A DNA stretch of 64,000 nucleotides from Rhodobacteraceae bacterium D3-12. Its GTDB lineage: Bacteria; Pseudomonadota; Alphaproteobacteria; Rhodobacterales; Rhodobacteraceae. The notes below the pieces were generated by a model, which searched no databases, had not been told where the DNA came from, and was given only the letters and a program-made list of their open reading frames with translations. The stretch spans positions 1,302,001-1,366,000 of the forward strand of contig CP104793.1 of the NCBI GenBank assembly GCA_025916135.1, read 5' to 3'. Positions 8,041 to 17,500 of this stretch are shown here, piece after piece (within the stretch, counting starts at the first letter, position 1; each line of letters opens with the position of its first letter). Both the position numbers and the translations under genes were made by a program.

Positions 8041-9168
8041 GGCTTTGTTGCACAAATCGATTGAGGGACTCACTGCGTGAATCCAGCATGATAGTTGGAG
8101 TGTATGAGCAGTTGGTCACCCACGAAATACAAAACGAAGAATTGGCCGTCGTATAACATAGCGTTGAAGCAGCGCGGTTCGCTGACGATCCATTATCCGG
8201 CAGTCGCTGCTTGCAGCGATGAGAGGGTGGTTTGATCCAGCGATGATCTGGGTGCCGCCGCCGAGCGGTAAGCGTGGTCGGCAGCAGAGCTTCAGTAATG
8301 CGGCGATCCAGGCGTGCCTGACGTTGAAGGTTCTGTTTGGTTTGCCACTCCGCCAGACGACGGGCTTTGTCGACAGCCTCCTGCGTCTGATCGGGCTGGA
8401 CTGGGCCGTGCCCGACTACAGCACGTTGAGCCGCCGCCAGAAGACGCTGCATGTCAGCCTTCCTTATCGCGGCGGCAGTGGCCCCCTGGAGCTTCTGATC
8501 GATAGTACAGGCATCAAATCCGAGGGCGAAGGCGAGTGGAACGCCCGCAAGCATGGCGGCTCCAAGCGACGTATCTGGCGCAAGATTCACATCGGTGTTG
8601 ATGAAGAAACATTGGAGGTTCGAGCCGTCGAGGTGACAACCAGCAATATCGGCGACGCGCCGATGCTGCCGGAATTGCTCAACCAAATTCCACCCGATCA
8701 GGACATCGGATCAGTGACCGCCGATGGGGCGTACGATACGCGCAAATGCCACGACGCGATTGCCGATCGCCATGCTTACGCCGTCATACCACCGCGAAAG
8801 AATGCCAAACCGTGGAAGCCCACGACCCCGGGGGCCATGGCCCGCAACGACGCGGTCAACGCGCCGCGCTATCTCGGTCGAACCATCTGGAAACGATGGA
8901 GTGGATACCATCGCCGAAGCCGCTTCGAGACAAAACCTTTCGGGATCATGCTACGCATAACCCTGTCGGTCAGTGGATGCAATGTGTGAAACTGCTGGGC
9001 CAATCCTTGATGGCGCGGGCCTTCGACCGGCAGGTCGCGGAAATCCAAGTCCGCATTGCCGTCCTTAACCGCTACACCGCTCTTGGCATTCCCACAACCG
9101 AGCCCGTAGGATAAGTCCGTCCGCGGAAAGGGGAACTGCGTTCACCCCCTGATTTGCGCAACAAAGCC
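8041..9168 (+). mobile_element. IS5-family insertion sequence, copy 2 (1128 bp, disrupted)
   Basis: Ends are GGCTTTGTTGCACAAATC at 8041-8058 and GATTTGCGCAACAAAGCC at 9151-9168, 17 of 18 matching. It is in the same orientation as copy 1. It is exactly 78 bp longer, which is fully accounted for by two inserts in the transposase gene (37 bp at 8191-8227 and 41 bp at 8936-8976). Its right end has landed inside an IS3-family transposase remnant. Confidence 0.92.
8104..9114 (+). pseudogene. IS5-family transposase, inactivated by two small insertions
   Basis: The gene begins ATGAGCAGTTGGTC at 8104 and matches copy 1 closely. A 37-bp insert at 8191-8227 shifts the frame after GSLTI, and a 41-bp insert at 8936-8976 shifts it again after SRFETK, so the middle (8228-8935) and the end (8977-9114) lie in different frames. 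The core still shows LLIDSTGIKSEGEGEW and VTADGAYDTRKC. A functional enzyme is not expected. The first insert contains the perfect hairpin TCGCTGC-TT-GCAGCGA (8204-8219). Confidence 0.88.
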
Positions 9169-9572
9169 AAGCTGAGGCGCGACTGTTCTTTGATATGAGC
9201 CAGCGTGATCAGGTCAGATCGTTGTCTACGACTGGCTGGGCGGCTGCGGAAGGCACGTAAACCGCGTGCGCTGACGCCAACGACCTCGCACAACCGGGCG
9301 GCTGGAAAGTTGGCCCTATGTTCTTCAACAAACCTAAATCTCATTGCTTTAGGCCCGCAAAAAAACTGGGTGACCTTTATTAGGATTTCCCTCTCCTCCT
9401 TGAGGAGCCGGTTCTCGCGTCGAAGACGGTCATTCTCTTCGGCGAGGCTCAAATCCTCTTTCGACAACACATCAGTATCTCTGTGCGCGGTGATCCATTT
9501 GTAGCCTGGACGGAGCTGCAGGACACTTGCGGTGTTACTGTAGCTTGTCTTTGCGCCGCGCGCGGCATTCAT
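9169..9572 (-). pseudogene. IS3-family transposase remnant (OrfA end fused to OrfB start)
   Basis: On the minus strand the translated fragment contains LSLAEENDRLRRENRLLKEE, the leucine-zipper-like end of an IS3-type OrfA, followed in the same frame by MRFRFVEEHRANFPAARLC and SRPASRRQRSDL, typical of the OrfB N-terminus. It stops abruptly at the right end of IS5 copy 2 after AHIKEQSRLS, so the catalytic DDE region is missing. The N-terminal HTH of OrfA is also not convincing. This is a dead remnant that served as an insertion target. Confidence 0.8.
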
Positions 9573-9578
9573 TTCTCA

Positions 9579-9624
9579 AGCGCGTTACTGGTTGATCCAC
9601 AAGGGTGAATAATGTTAACGCGCT
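9579..9624. repeat. Inverted repeat upstream of bioM
   Basis: AGCGCGTTA at 9579-9587 is the complement of TAACGCGCT at 9616-9624, with 28 bases between. It may be the end of the IS3 remnant or an operator for bioMNY. I see no copy of the TTATAGATAA-like BioR site known from other alphaproteobacteria. Confidence 0.35.
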
Positions 9625-9679
9625 GAGCAACTAGCCGTAGCCACGCGCGGGCTGTTCTTGCTAGGTGTCAAAAAGCCTG

Positions 9680-10435
9680 ATGTTCCAGAGTTCTCTACAG
9701 AAAGTGACTAACTCAGCGGCCAGGCTTGTCCTGGATGAGATGAGCGTGTCGTTTGAGGCCTATGAGGCGCTCAGTGGGCTAACGCTTGATCTGTCATTTA
9801 ATCGCCTAGGCATCGTCGGGCGCAACGGATCAGGGAAATCCACCCTTGCACGTGTCATTGCCGGGCTGGTTGGGCCTTCTGCGGGGACAATTCGGCTTAA
9901 CAATCTTGATCTATTTGCCGATCGCCATGCGGCCTTGCGAGAAGTCGGGATTCTGTTCCAAAATCCCGACAATCAAATTATTTTTCCAACCGTGCTCGAA
10001 GAACTCGCCTTCGGACTTGCGCAACTCGGGCTAAGTAAAAGCGATGCACAGCACGAGGCTCACAATACGCTCGCCAAGTTTTCGAAACAAGCCTGGTCAG
10101 ATGTGTCTATTGCGACGCTGTCGCAAGGCCAGAAGCATCTCGTCTGCCTTATGGCTATTGTGGCGATGAACCCGCGTTGCCTGATACTGGATGAACCCTT
10201 TGCCGGGCTGGATATTCCCACTAAGGCACAGTTACGACGCTATTTGGCGCTTTTTCCGGGTGCGGTAATTCACGTGTCGCATGATCCTGCCGATCTGGTT
10301 GATAGCGACCAGATGCTTTGGCTAGATAAAGGCCGTATTGCTGCGTCGGGCGATCAGGAGCAAGTCAATGCGTCCTACCTTGCCGAAATGAACCGACAAG
10401 GAGAGCGCGATGATATCTCTAACCTCCCCGGTTAA
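9680..10435 (+). CDS. bioM: Biotin ECF transporter ATPase BioM
   Basis: About 251 residues from ATG 9680; a GTG at 9665 is an alternative start. ABC ATPase motifs are the Walker A GRNGSGKST, the Q-loop in FQNPDNQIIFPTVLEE (typical of ECF A-components), the signature LSQGQKH, Walker B with catalytic Glu CLILDEPFAGLD, and an H-loop His in VIHVSHD. It energises biotin uptake together with the next two genes. The end overlaps bioN by 26 bases. The upstream 90 bases follow directly after IS debris, so the promoter may be altered. Confidence 0.92.
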   Translation: MFQSSLQKVTNSAARLVLDEMSVSFEAYEALSGLTLDLSFNRLGIVGRNGSGKSTLARVIAGLVGPSAGTIRLNNLDLFADRHAALREVGILFQNPDNQIIFPTVLEELAFGLAQLGLSKSDAQHEAHNTLAKFSKQAWSDVSIATLSQGQKHLVCLMAIVAMNPRCLILDEPFAGLDIPTKAQLRRYLALFPGAVIHVSHDPADLVDSDQMLWLDKGRIAASGDQEQVNASYLAEMNRQGERDDISNLPG

Positions 10436-11024
10436 AACCCGCGCCCATGATCTCCCGGCAGGGCTAAAGCTAGGCGCACTGGTATGTGCGACCGTGGTAT
10501 TGGCCAGCACAGATAACGTTGTTTTTCACCCATGTGCTTTGTTGGGCGCGTTTCTGCTCTATGCGCTGCCGGGTCGGGCCTTCTTTGTTGGAGGGCTAAA
10601 GCGGCTCAGACCCCTGTGGCCCTTTGCGGTTTTGGTTTTGGTCTGGCATCTCGTGACACGCGACATCGAAGCAGGCTTCGTCATCGCCTTGCGCATGGTC
10701 ACGGCGGTTGCCTTGGCCAATCTGGTTACGATGACGACGCGTCTCACGGATATCATGGCGGTGCTGCGCTGGATCGGGCAACCTGCCGAGCGGTTAGGGC
10801 TGAATATGCGGGTCATCGAAATCGCGATCGGCTTGATGATCCGCATGGTGCCCGTTCTGCGCGAAAAAGGACACTATCTCGCTGAAAGCTGGCGGGCTCG
10901 CGCATGTCGGCGGGCTCGCTGGAACCTCGTTCTTCCGCTCACTGTCCTCGCCCTCGATGATGCTGAAAAAGTCAGCGAGGCTCTACGCGCGCGGGGCGGG
11001 TTATCAAAAATGACAAAGGAGTAA
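10410..11024 (+). CDS. bioN: Biotin ECF transporter transmembrane protein BioN (T component)
   Basis: 204 residues with about four or five hydrophobic segments. The two short Ala-Arg motifs that couple T components to the ATPases are visible as SWRARAC (about residue 159) and LRARGG (about 194). It starts at ATG 10410 after AAGGAGAGCGCG, overlapping the end of bioM, and ends three bases before bioY. Known BioN proteins are small EcfT proteins of this size dedicated to BioY. Confidence 0.92.
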   Translation: MISLTSPVKTRAHDLPAGLKLGALVCATVVLASTDNVVFHPCALLGAFLLYALPGRAFFVGGLKRLRPLWPFAVLVLVWHLVTRDIEAGFVIALRMVTAVALANLVTMTTRLTDIMAVLRWIGQPAERLGLNMRVIEIAIGLMIRMVPVLREKGHYLAESWRARACRRARWNLVLPLTVLALDDAEKVSEALRARGGLSKMTKE

Positions 11025-11027
11025 GTT

Positions 11028-11588
11028 GTGGAAAAAAATATCGCGTATGTCGCGCTTTTCGCTGCTGTGATCGCAGCATTGGGTGTTCTCCCTAAACTTT
11101 CATTGGGCTTTGGTGTGCCGATCACCGCGCAAAGCCTTGGAGTGATGTTGGCCGGCGCGGTGCTAGGCTCGCGGCTCGGTGCGTTGTCGGTTCTCTTGTT
11201 GTTGCTCGTCACAGCGCTCGGCCTGCCGCTCCTTGCTGGCGGCCGCGGCGGTTTAGGTGTTTTTGTTGGCCCCACAGCAGGTTTCCTCGCAGGATGGGTT
11301 GCCGCCGCTTTCATGACCGGGTTGATTGTTGAACATTGGCGCAACGCCCCCTTGGCTTTGGTTGCAAGTGTCGCCTCGGTGATTGGTGGAATCGTTGTTC
11401 TTTATGCATTTGGCATCGTTGGCATGGCCATTGCACTCAAGAAATCGCTGATCGAAGCGACAGGCCTCGTTGTGGCATTTATTCCTGGCGACATCGCCAA
11501 GGCCATAATTGCCGGGCTCTTGACGGCTGCGCTTTACCGTGCGCGTCCCGCTAGCATCCTGTCTCGGCGCTCAGATGGTGCAGTCTAG
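11028..11588 (+). CDS. bioY: Biotin-binding membrane protein BioY (S component)
   Basis: 186 residues, six predicted membrane helices. BioY hallmarks are VPITAQSLGVMLAGAVLGSR near residues 30-50, the glycine-rich GLPLLAGGRGGLGVFVGPT and the C-terminal FIPGDIAKAIIAG. It binds biotin with high affinity in the membrane. The start is GTG at 11028 after AAAGGAG. It completes the bioMNY set. The operon is followed by a hairpin at 11613-11645. Confidence 0.95.
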   Translation: MEKNIAYVALFAAVIAALGVLPKLSLGFGVPITAQSLGVMLAGAVLGSRLGALSVLLLLLVTALGLPLLAGGRGGLGVFVGPTAGFLAGWVAAAFMTGLIVEHWRNAPLALVASVASVIGGIVVLYAFGIVGMAIALKKSLIEATGLVVAFIPGDIAKAIIAGLLTAALYRARPASILSRRSDGAV

Positions 11589-11612
11589 AAGTCGCAAACA
11601 GATCTGAACGCG

Positions 11613-11645
11613 GGTGGCGCCTCCTTTACAAGAGAAGGCGCCACC
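11613..11645. terminator. Bidirectional terminator between bioY and the convergent gene
   Basis: GGTGGCGCC pairs with GGCGCCACC around a 15-nt loop, between two converging genes. A short T-rich stretch (TCTTTTC) follows on the plus strand. Confidence 0.75.
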
Positions 11646-11667
11646 CCGTGTCTTTTCTGAAACCTTC

Positions 11668-14600
11668 TCAGAGTTTTGCGAGCAACGCGTCAACCCGCGC
11701 ACGGACCGATGCTGTCGCGTCTTCTCGCACCGGCCCATAGCCACGAATATCCATTGGAGCCACGAGAATGCTGGCGCAAAGCTCGGCCTTTGCCGGGCGC
11801 GCTTTGTGTCCGACCTCTCTAAGAGTTTCCTTGAACCAACTAAGGGTTTCGAGGTCGAGTTTGCGATCTGCACCGAACCGGAACGGATCTAGCAGGGTTC
11901 CGCGAAGCGTTTTCATCCGTGCCAACCCTTTAAGAACCGGCGTCATCCATGCGCCGAATTGGCGTTTTCGTGGGCGCCCTCGGCTGTCTCTTTTCGAAGG
12001 CAGAAAGGGAGGGGCAAGATGATATTTAACTTTGAAATCGCCCTCAAAGTCGCGGGACAGCGTTTCAGAAAAAACCTGTTGAGTGTGCAACCGCGCCACT
12101 TCGTATTCGTCCTTGATCGCCATTAGCTTAAAGAGCGATTTTGCAGCGGTGCCGAGAAGGGTGTTTTCAAGCTCTGGCGAGAGAGTATTTCTGAAGTTGG
12201 TAAGCAATTCGACATAATGATCCGCGTAATTTCCGTTTTGATATCCCTCCAGAAATGCGGCCCTCTGCGCAATGATCTCATCACAGGATGGCTCTTCGTT
12301 GGGGGCATCAGTTAAAACATCACGCAGGGCTTTTGGGGGTGCAATCAATAAGCGGCCAAGGTCGAAAGCATTTGAGTTTTGCTCTACTGCGACACCGTTG
12401 AGCAGAATGGCTTGCTTCATTGCGGCCTCACTTACCGGGACCATGCCGCGCTGCCATGCCGCGCCCAAGAGGATGATGTTGGCAAATACCGTATCGCCCA
12501 TCACCTGCTCAGAGATTTTATTCGCGTCAAAAGCAGTTACAACGTCATCACCAACCGTTTTGCGGATTTCGGCTTCGCGTTGATCGATCTTGAGGCTGGC
12601 ATCACGGTTCAACACGAGATCGCCCGTGGGCATTTCTGCCCGGTTCAGAACAAATTGGCTTCCTTTTCGGTAATGCGCCGATGCTTTGGGAGAGGAGCAA
12701 ACCACAGCGTCGCAGCCGATAACGGCGTCGGCTGCGCTTGTTTCAATTCTGACCTGATGGATGGCATCGGGGGTATTGGCCAGCCGAACATACCCCAAAA
12801 CCGTCCCAAATTTCTGCGCAAACCCTGTGAAATCTAGAACGCTCGCACCTTTGCCCTCGAGATGCGCCGCCATGGTGATCAGGGCGCCTACTGTGACAAC
12901 GCCGGTGCCGCCTACACCTGCAACCAATAGGTCATAAGGTTCTGTCAGGGGGGCAAATTCTGGCGGCGGTAGGTCTTGTAGTAACTGGGAAAAGTCAACG
13001 TTGATCGCGCTTTTTTTGCGTCGCGTGGCCCCTTCAACGGTTACAAAACTTGGGCAAAACCCTTCAAGACAAGAGTAATCCTTGTTGCAGCTCGACTGGT
13101 TGATTTGCCGTTTCACCCCGAAATCCGACTGTTTCGGTTCGACGCTTAGACAATTGCTTGCAACCGAACAATCGCCGCAGCCCTCACAAACCAATTCATT
13201 GATGACAACGAATTTCTTGGGGTCGGGCAGTTTGCCGCGCTTGCGGCGGCGGCGTTTTTCCGTGGCGCATGTTTGTTCGTAGATCAGAACGGTAACTCCG
13301 GGGATGTCGCGTAATTCACGCTGAATCTTTTCCAGATCGGCTCGGTCGGAAAAACTTGTTCCGATGGGGAAATCCGACTGGTTGAATTTTGCGACGTTGT
13401 CCGACACGACGGCGATCCGCTCCACGCCCTCTCCATGGCATACGTGCGCGATTCCGTCGACGCTGATTGGTCCGTCAACTGGTTGACCGCCCGTCATCGC
13501 AACGGCATCGTTGTAAAGTATTTTATAGGTAATGTTGGTTTTGGCGGCGACCGCCTGGCGAATGGCAAGCGAGCCGGAGTGATACCAAGTTCCTTCTCCA
13601 AGGTTTTGAAAAATATGTTTGTTCCCAGAAAACTTTGAAGCTGCCACCCATGGCACGCCTTCGCCGCCCATCTGCGCATAGCCTACGGTTTGGCGATCCA
13701 TCCAGCTTGCCATGACGTGGCACCCGATACCGGATGCGGCGGTGCTACCCCCGGGACTTTGGTGGAGGTATTGTGGGGGCAGCCCGAGCAGAAATAGGGC
13801 GTTCGCGTCGCGCCGGGCACGCTCAGCATCGGAGGAGGTGTTTTGGTCAATGCACCGGCGCGCTCAAGCAGGCCTTCGTTGGGGAAGAAGGCGTTTAAGC
13901 GTTCTGCTAATATAGGGACCAGCTTTAGCGGGCTCAGCTCTCCGGTCCATGGAATGAGCGGGTCGCCGATCGCTCGGTGCTTTCCGACCATTTTTTCGGG
14001 CTTGTCGCCGGGCCAGTCATAGAAATATTCTTTGAACTGACTCTCGATGATCCCGCGTTTTTCTTCGACAACGAGAACTTCCTTCTTGCCCCGCACAAAG
14101 GCCAACGCATCGCGCCGTGCCAATGGCCAGACCATGCCAACCTTGTAAATGTCGATCCCAAGCTGGCGGCATTTGGCCTCATCAAGTCCAAGCAGGCGAA
14201 GGGCTTCCATTAAATCAAGATGTGCTTTGCCGGTCGTGACGATTCCAAAGGCCGCGTCTTCAAGGTCGTAAATGCGTCGGTCAATTGGATTCGCTTCCAC
14301 AAAGGCTTCTACGGCAGCAAGCTTGTGACCGATCCGGGTTTCAATTTCGGCGCTGGGCAGGTCAGACGTGCGCACATGCACGCCACCCGATGGGAAGGTA
14401 AAGTCCGGTGCGACGAACTGTCGGGAAGGGCAAAGCTCTACCGATTGCCCGGCTTCAACAGTTTCTGAAATCGCTTTGAAGCCAACCCACGCACCGGAAA
14501 ACCGCGAAAGCGCGTAGCCATACTCACCAAAGGTCAGATATTCGCCGATTGTCGAAGGATTTAGCGTTGGCATGAACCAAGCCATAAAAGCAACGTCAGA

Positions 14601-15101
14601 TTGATGCGGCATGGAAGAGGAGACGCAACCATGATCATCACCAGCAACGACCAGCACACCACCCTTGGGGGCCGACCCATAAGCATTGCCATGTTTGAGA
14701 GCGTCGCCGGAGCGATCTACGCCGGGGCCTTTACCATACCACATCGAAAAAACGCCTTCGACCTCGCATCCGGGATCAAGCGAGGCTTGCTGCGCCCCCA
14801 GAACGGCCGTCGCGCCCAGATCTTCATTAACCGCTGGAAGGAACTTGATCTTGTCATCTGACACCTGTTTGCGTGAGCGCCAAAGCTCAAGGTCGACGCC
14901 ACCCAGTGGAGAACCACGATAACCTGAAACGAAACCAGCAGTGCTCAGGCCTGCTTCGCGATCGCGTCGGGCTTGATCAAAGAGGATACGTACAAGCGCC
15001 TGAGTGCCCGTCAAGAAAACGCGGCCATCACGGCGGGAGTAGCGATCACTAAGCTGGTATGTCTCGAAGTTAGGTTGGGCTATCGACATGTCTGGCTCCA
15101 T
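11668..15101 (-). CDS. Indolepyruvate ferredoxin oxidoreductase family protein (one frameshift)
   Basis: A large 2-oxoacid:acceptor oxidoreductase that converts arylpyruvates (or related 2-oxo acids) to acyl-CoA. As sequenced it is two pieces: residues 1-448 (start 15101) and the remainder from about 13750. The first ends in SGCPHNTSTKVP; shifting by one base continues GSTAASGIGCHVMASWMD, joining cleanly. With one base restored near 13747-13755 the length is 1144 residues, right for the family. Features: N-terminal thiamine-diphosphate-type domains, a 4Fe-4S motif CEGCGDC near residue 637, and a gamma-type domain with GVGGTGVVTVG near 732. A divergent Lrp regulator probably controls it. The lesion is likely a sequencing error in a C/G run. 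Confidence 0.88.
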
Positions 15102-15146
15102 TTTGGTGCAAGAATTGATGTGATAATGCTACTCTTTCACGCCTGA

Positions 15147-15163
15147 AAAATCTGATCAATTTT
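15147..15163. promoter_or_regulatory. AT-rich near-palindrome in the divergent promoter region
   Basis: AAAATCTGATCAATTTT is palindromic except for one base and lies between the oxidoreductase gene and the divergent Lrp gene (intergenic 15102-15229). Lrp-type regulators bind AT-rich dyads of this kind, so autoregulation and control of the oxidoreductase are plausible. Confidence 0.4.
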
Positions 15164-15229
15164 GGGCGCAATTGATACATCTTGGAAAATTTGGTTCACT
15201 GAGAGAGGAAATTTGAAAGGAATTAGTCG

Positions 15230-15673
15230 GTGAGCGAAGTTGATGCGGTGGATTTGAAGATTATCGAGTGGCTCGAAAACGACTCGCGTATTTCGGTCGC
15301 GGCTCTCGCAGAGAAGGTCGGACTGTCGCAGTCAACGTGTTGGCGCAGGGTCAGTGGCTTGGAAAAACGCGGCGTAATCCGCAAGTTCAGTATCGTGACT
15401 GATCCAGAAGCGATTGGCTTAGTCTTTAAGGCGATCGTTCATGTTCAATTGGCGCGCCACGACCGGACGCAAATACAGGCCTTTTTCAAAGCGATCCGCC
15501 TAAAATCCGAGATCAAGGAGTGTTATGCGACCACGGGGCAATCCGATTGCCATCTGCTCGTTCAGTGTGAAAATCTGGCGGCGTATAATCAGTTTTTAGA
15601 TGAATTCCTCTATGACATGCCAGCAGTTGCCAATGCGCAGACCAATGTCGTGCTGCAAACGATCAAGCATTGA
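15230..15673 (+). CDS. Lrp/AsnC family transcriptional regulator
   Basis: 147 residues. The N-terminus (DLKIIEWLENDSRISVAALAEK, then VGLSQSTCWRRVSGLEKRGVI) is the winged helix of the Lrp family; the C-terminal half is the ligand-binding RAM domain (ECYATTGQSDCHLLVQCENL). The start is GTG 15230 with GAAAGGAA upstream. It is divergent from the indolepyruvate oxidoreductase gene, an arrangement typical of an amino-acid-responsive local regulator. The effector is probably an aromatic or other amino acid (inference). Confidence 0.93.
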   Translation: MSEVDAVDLKIIEWLENDSRISVAALAEKVGLSQSTCWRRVSGLEKRGVIRKFSIVTDPEAIGLVFKAIVHVQLARHDRTQIQAFFKAIRLKSEIKECYATTGQSDCHLLVQCENLAAYNQFLDEFLYDMPAVANAQTNVVLQTIKH

Positions 15674-15700
15674 TGAGAGCAAAACAGCTATGAGTTTTGC

Positions 15701-16573
15701 TTATTGAAACTTTCGAAAAAACCGTGTGCGATCAAACATTTCCTCTAGGTTGGCCATGCGCTGTCGTGAGCCGTCCCAATCGCGTTGTTGAAGTTCTGCG
15801 AGCAGCGTTTCGAGCAGGAGAAGCAAGGTCACATTAGAGTCCCAAGCCGAGGGTGCTTCAATTCTGGCGCAGATCGTACAGTCTGAATGGGCATGGATCG
15901 GGGAGCGCCATTGATCAGTGAAGAGGAGGATCTTGGCGCCTTTTGCGGCTGCGGTTTCGGCAAGCTTGAGGGTGGTGTTTTCGTAGCGCCGCACATCAAA
16001 GACGACCAGAACATCGTCCTTTTCAACATCAAGCAGGTAATGTGGCCATGTGTTGGCGTTAGAGGGGATAAAGATGACATCGCGGCGCATCACTTGCAGG
16101 TGCAAGAATAGGTAGTCAGCCAAGGTCCGGGTGATGCGCCCCCCGACAATGTGAACCTTGCGGGATTTGTCGCCCAAAAGCGTGCAAAACTGTTCGAAGT
16201 CCTCAAGCTTGATCTGATCTAATGTACTGCGGATATTGTCGAATACTGCGTCGGTGAAGCGGTTCAGAATGTGTTCTTGCGGCGCGGCGCTGGTCCAATT
16301 GTCGTGTTTGGCGATGGGCGTGCTGACAATCGCTTCGAGTTCTTCTCGCAGACGCTGTTGGAAATCAGGAAAGCCAGAGAAGCCCAGTTTCTTCACCATC
16401 CGGACCACTGTCGGCGTGGAAACATTGGCGTCTTGCGCAACCTTGGTGATCGACCCAAGCCCGGAAAAGGGGAAGTTTCCCAGTAAGAACTGGGAAAGCT
16501 GCCGCTCGGCGCGGGTCAAGTTATTGTCCAGCCGGGCCAGTTTTTCCGGTATGGTTTCTGAAGGTGCACTCAT
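15701..16573 (-). CDS. MurR/RpiR family transcriptional regulator
   Basis: 290 residues. Residues 1-80 form an RpiR-type HTH (ITKVAQDANVSTPTVVRMVKKLGF), and about 130-260 form a SIS sugar-isomerase-type fold (KVHIVGGRITRTLADYLF, LVVFDVRRYENTTLKLAETA). The family senses phosphorylated sugars or other small metabolites. The gene is divergent from the amidohydrolase-TRAP-ligase operon, with 108-156 bases between, and is the likely local regulator of that operon. Confidence 0.92.
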   Translation of the reverse strand: MSAPSETIPEKLARLDNNLTRAERQLSQFLLGNFPFSGLGSITKVAQDANVSTPTVVRMVKKLGFSGFPDFQQRLREELEAIVSTPIAKHDNWTSAAPQEHILNRFTDAVFDNIRSTLDQIKLEDFEQFCTLLGDKSRKVHIVGGRITRTLADYLFLHLQVMRRDVIFIPSNANTWPHYLLDVEKDDVLVVFDVRRYENTTLKLAETAAAKGAKILLFTDQWRSPIHAHSDCTICARIEAPSAWDSNVTLLLLLETLLAELQQRDWDGSRQRMANLEEMFDRTRFFRKFQ

Positions 16574-16729
16574 TTTAGAAACAATACTGTCTGCTTTGAT
16601 CCTTGTGAACCAAAACTTTCAAAATGTCATTGACAGCATTGGACAGCTTGCACCAATCTTCGGTTAATTTTGTGAATCGCTGTGTCGTTGAAAAGGCGCG
16701 GTGCAGATAGGCTTGAGGCTCCGAAGGGG

Positions 16730-17500
16730 ATGCGCGTGACAGGTGAGGGACAGGATCGTGTGTTTGCTTTGGAAGGCGAGGCCAAAACAGGTGCATTCGT
16801 TCTAGTCTGCGAACATGCGAGCTGGTTTATCCCAAGTGGTTTCAAGGGATTGGGCCTTTCGGAAACTCTGAAAGATGCCCACATCTCATGGGATCCGGGG
16901 GCGCTTGAATTGGCGCGGGCGCTGGCGGAAAGGCTGGAATCGCCGTTGTTTTCGGGGACCGTTTCCAGGCTGGTTTATGACTGCAATCGTCCGCCGGAGG
17001 CTGATGATGCGGTGCCGCAGAGAAGCGAAGTTTATGATGTGCCCGGGAACATCGACCTTGATCGAGAGGCGAAGGCGGGCCGTGCAAAGCAGGTGTATTA
17101 TCCGTTTCACGCAGCACTTGAGGCGCTATTGTCTTCGCGTGAAACGCTGCCGGTTCTGGTGACCGTTCATAGCTTCACGCCGGTGTACCGCGGTCAAAGC
17201 AGAGCGGTGGAAATTGGTATTTTGCATGACGAGGACAAGCGTTTAGCCGATGCGATGTTGGTAGACGAAAATCTTACAAGTCTCTGGAAAACAGAAAGAA
17301 ATAGCCCTTATGGCCCGGAAGATGGCGTGACGCATACGCTTAAGAAGCACGCGTTGCCGCGTGGGATGCTGAATGTCATGCTGGAAATCCGCAACGACCT
17401 TATCACGACACCAGCCGCCTGTGCGGAGATGGCGGATCAACTTGCCGAGTGCCTGCTTGCATCGCTTGCGCGGTGCCGCGCGGCGGAGGATGCGCGATGA
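16730..17500 (+). CDS. N-formylglutamate amidohydrolase family protein
   Basis: About 256 residues from ATG 16730; a GTG at 16682 would add 16 residues and cannot be excluded. Family features are LVCEHASWFIP near the start, SRLVYDCNRPP, VTVHSFTPVYRG and MLEIRNDLI at the end, together holding the expected His, Glu and Arg residues. Known members hydrolyse N-formyl-L-glutamate. Here it opens an operon with a TRAP transporter and a glutamine-synthetase-like ligase, so it may instead release glutamate from an N- or gamma-glutamyl product (inference). Its stop overlaps the DctQ start (ATGA). Confidence 0.88.
   Translation: MRVTGEGQDRVFALEGEAKTGAFVLVCEHASWFIPSGFKGLGLSETLKDAHISWDPGALELARALAERLESPLFSGTVSRLVYDCNRPPEADDAVPQRSEVYDVPGNIDLDREAKAGRAKQVYYPFHAALEALLSSRETLPVLVTVHSFTPVYRGQSRAVEIGILHDEDKRLADAMLVDENLTSLWKTERNSPYGPEDGVTHTLKKHALPRGMLNVMLEIRNDLITTPAACAEMADQLAECLLASLARCRAAEDAR

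Noticed and set aside
9072-9168. Extension of the IS3 transposase frame into IS5 copy 2
   Set aside because: The translated sequence beyond 9168 comes from the IS5 end and no longer matches OrfB.
5560-9180. Target-site duplications around the two IS5 copies
   Set aside because: Flanks of each copy (GGGATT/GAGATT and TCGGTG/AAGCTG) do not give a convincing short direct repeat at the exact ends.
13747-13755. Programmed frameshift in the indolepyruvate oxidoreductase gene
   Set aside because: No slippery heptamer with a downstream structure was recognised, and ten other genes' lesions in the window have the same missing-base sign, which fits sequencing error better.
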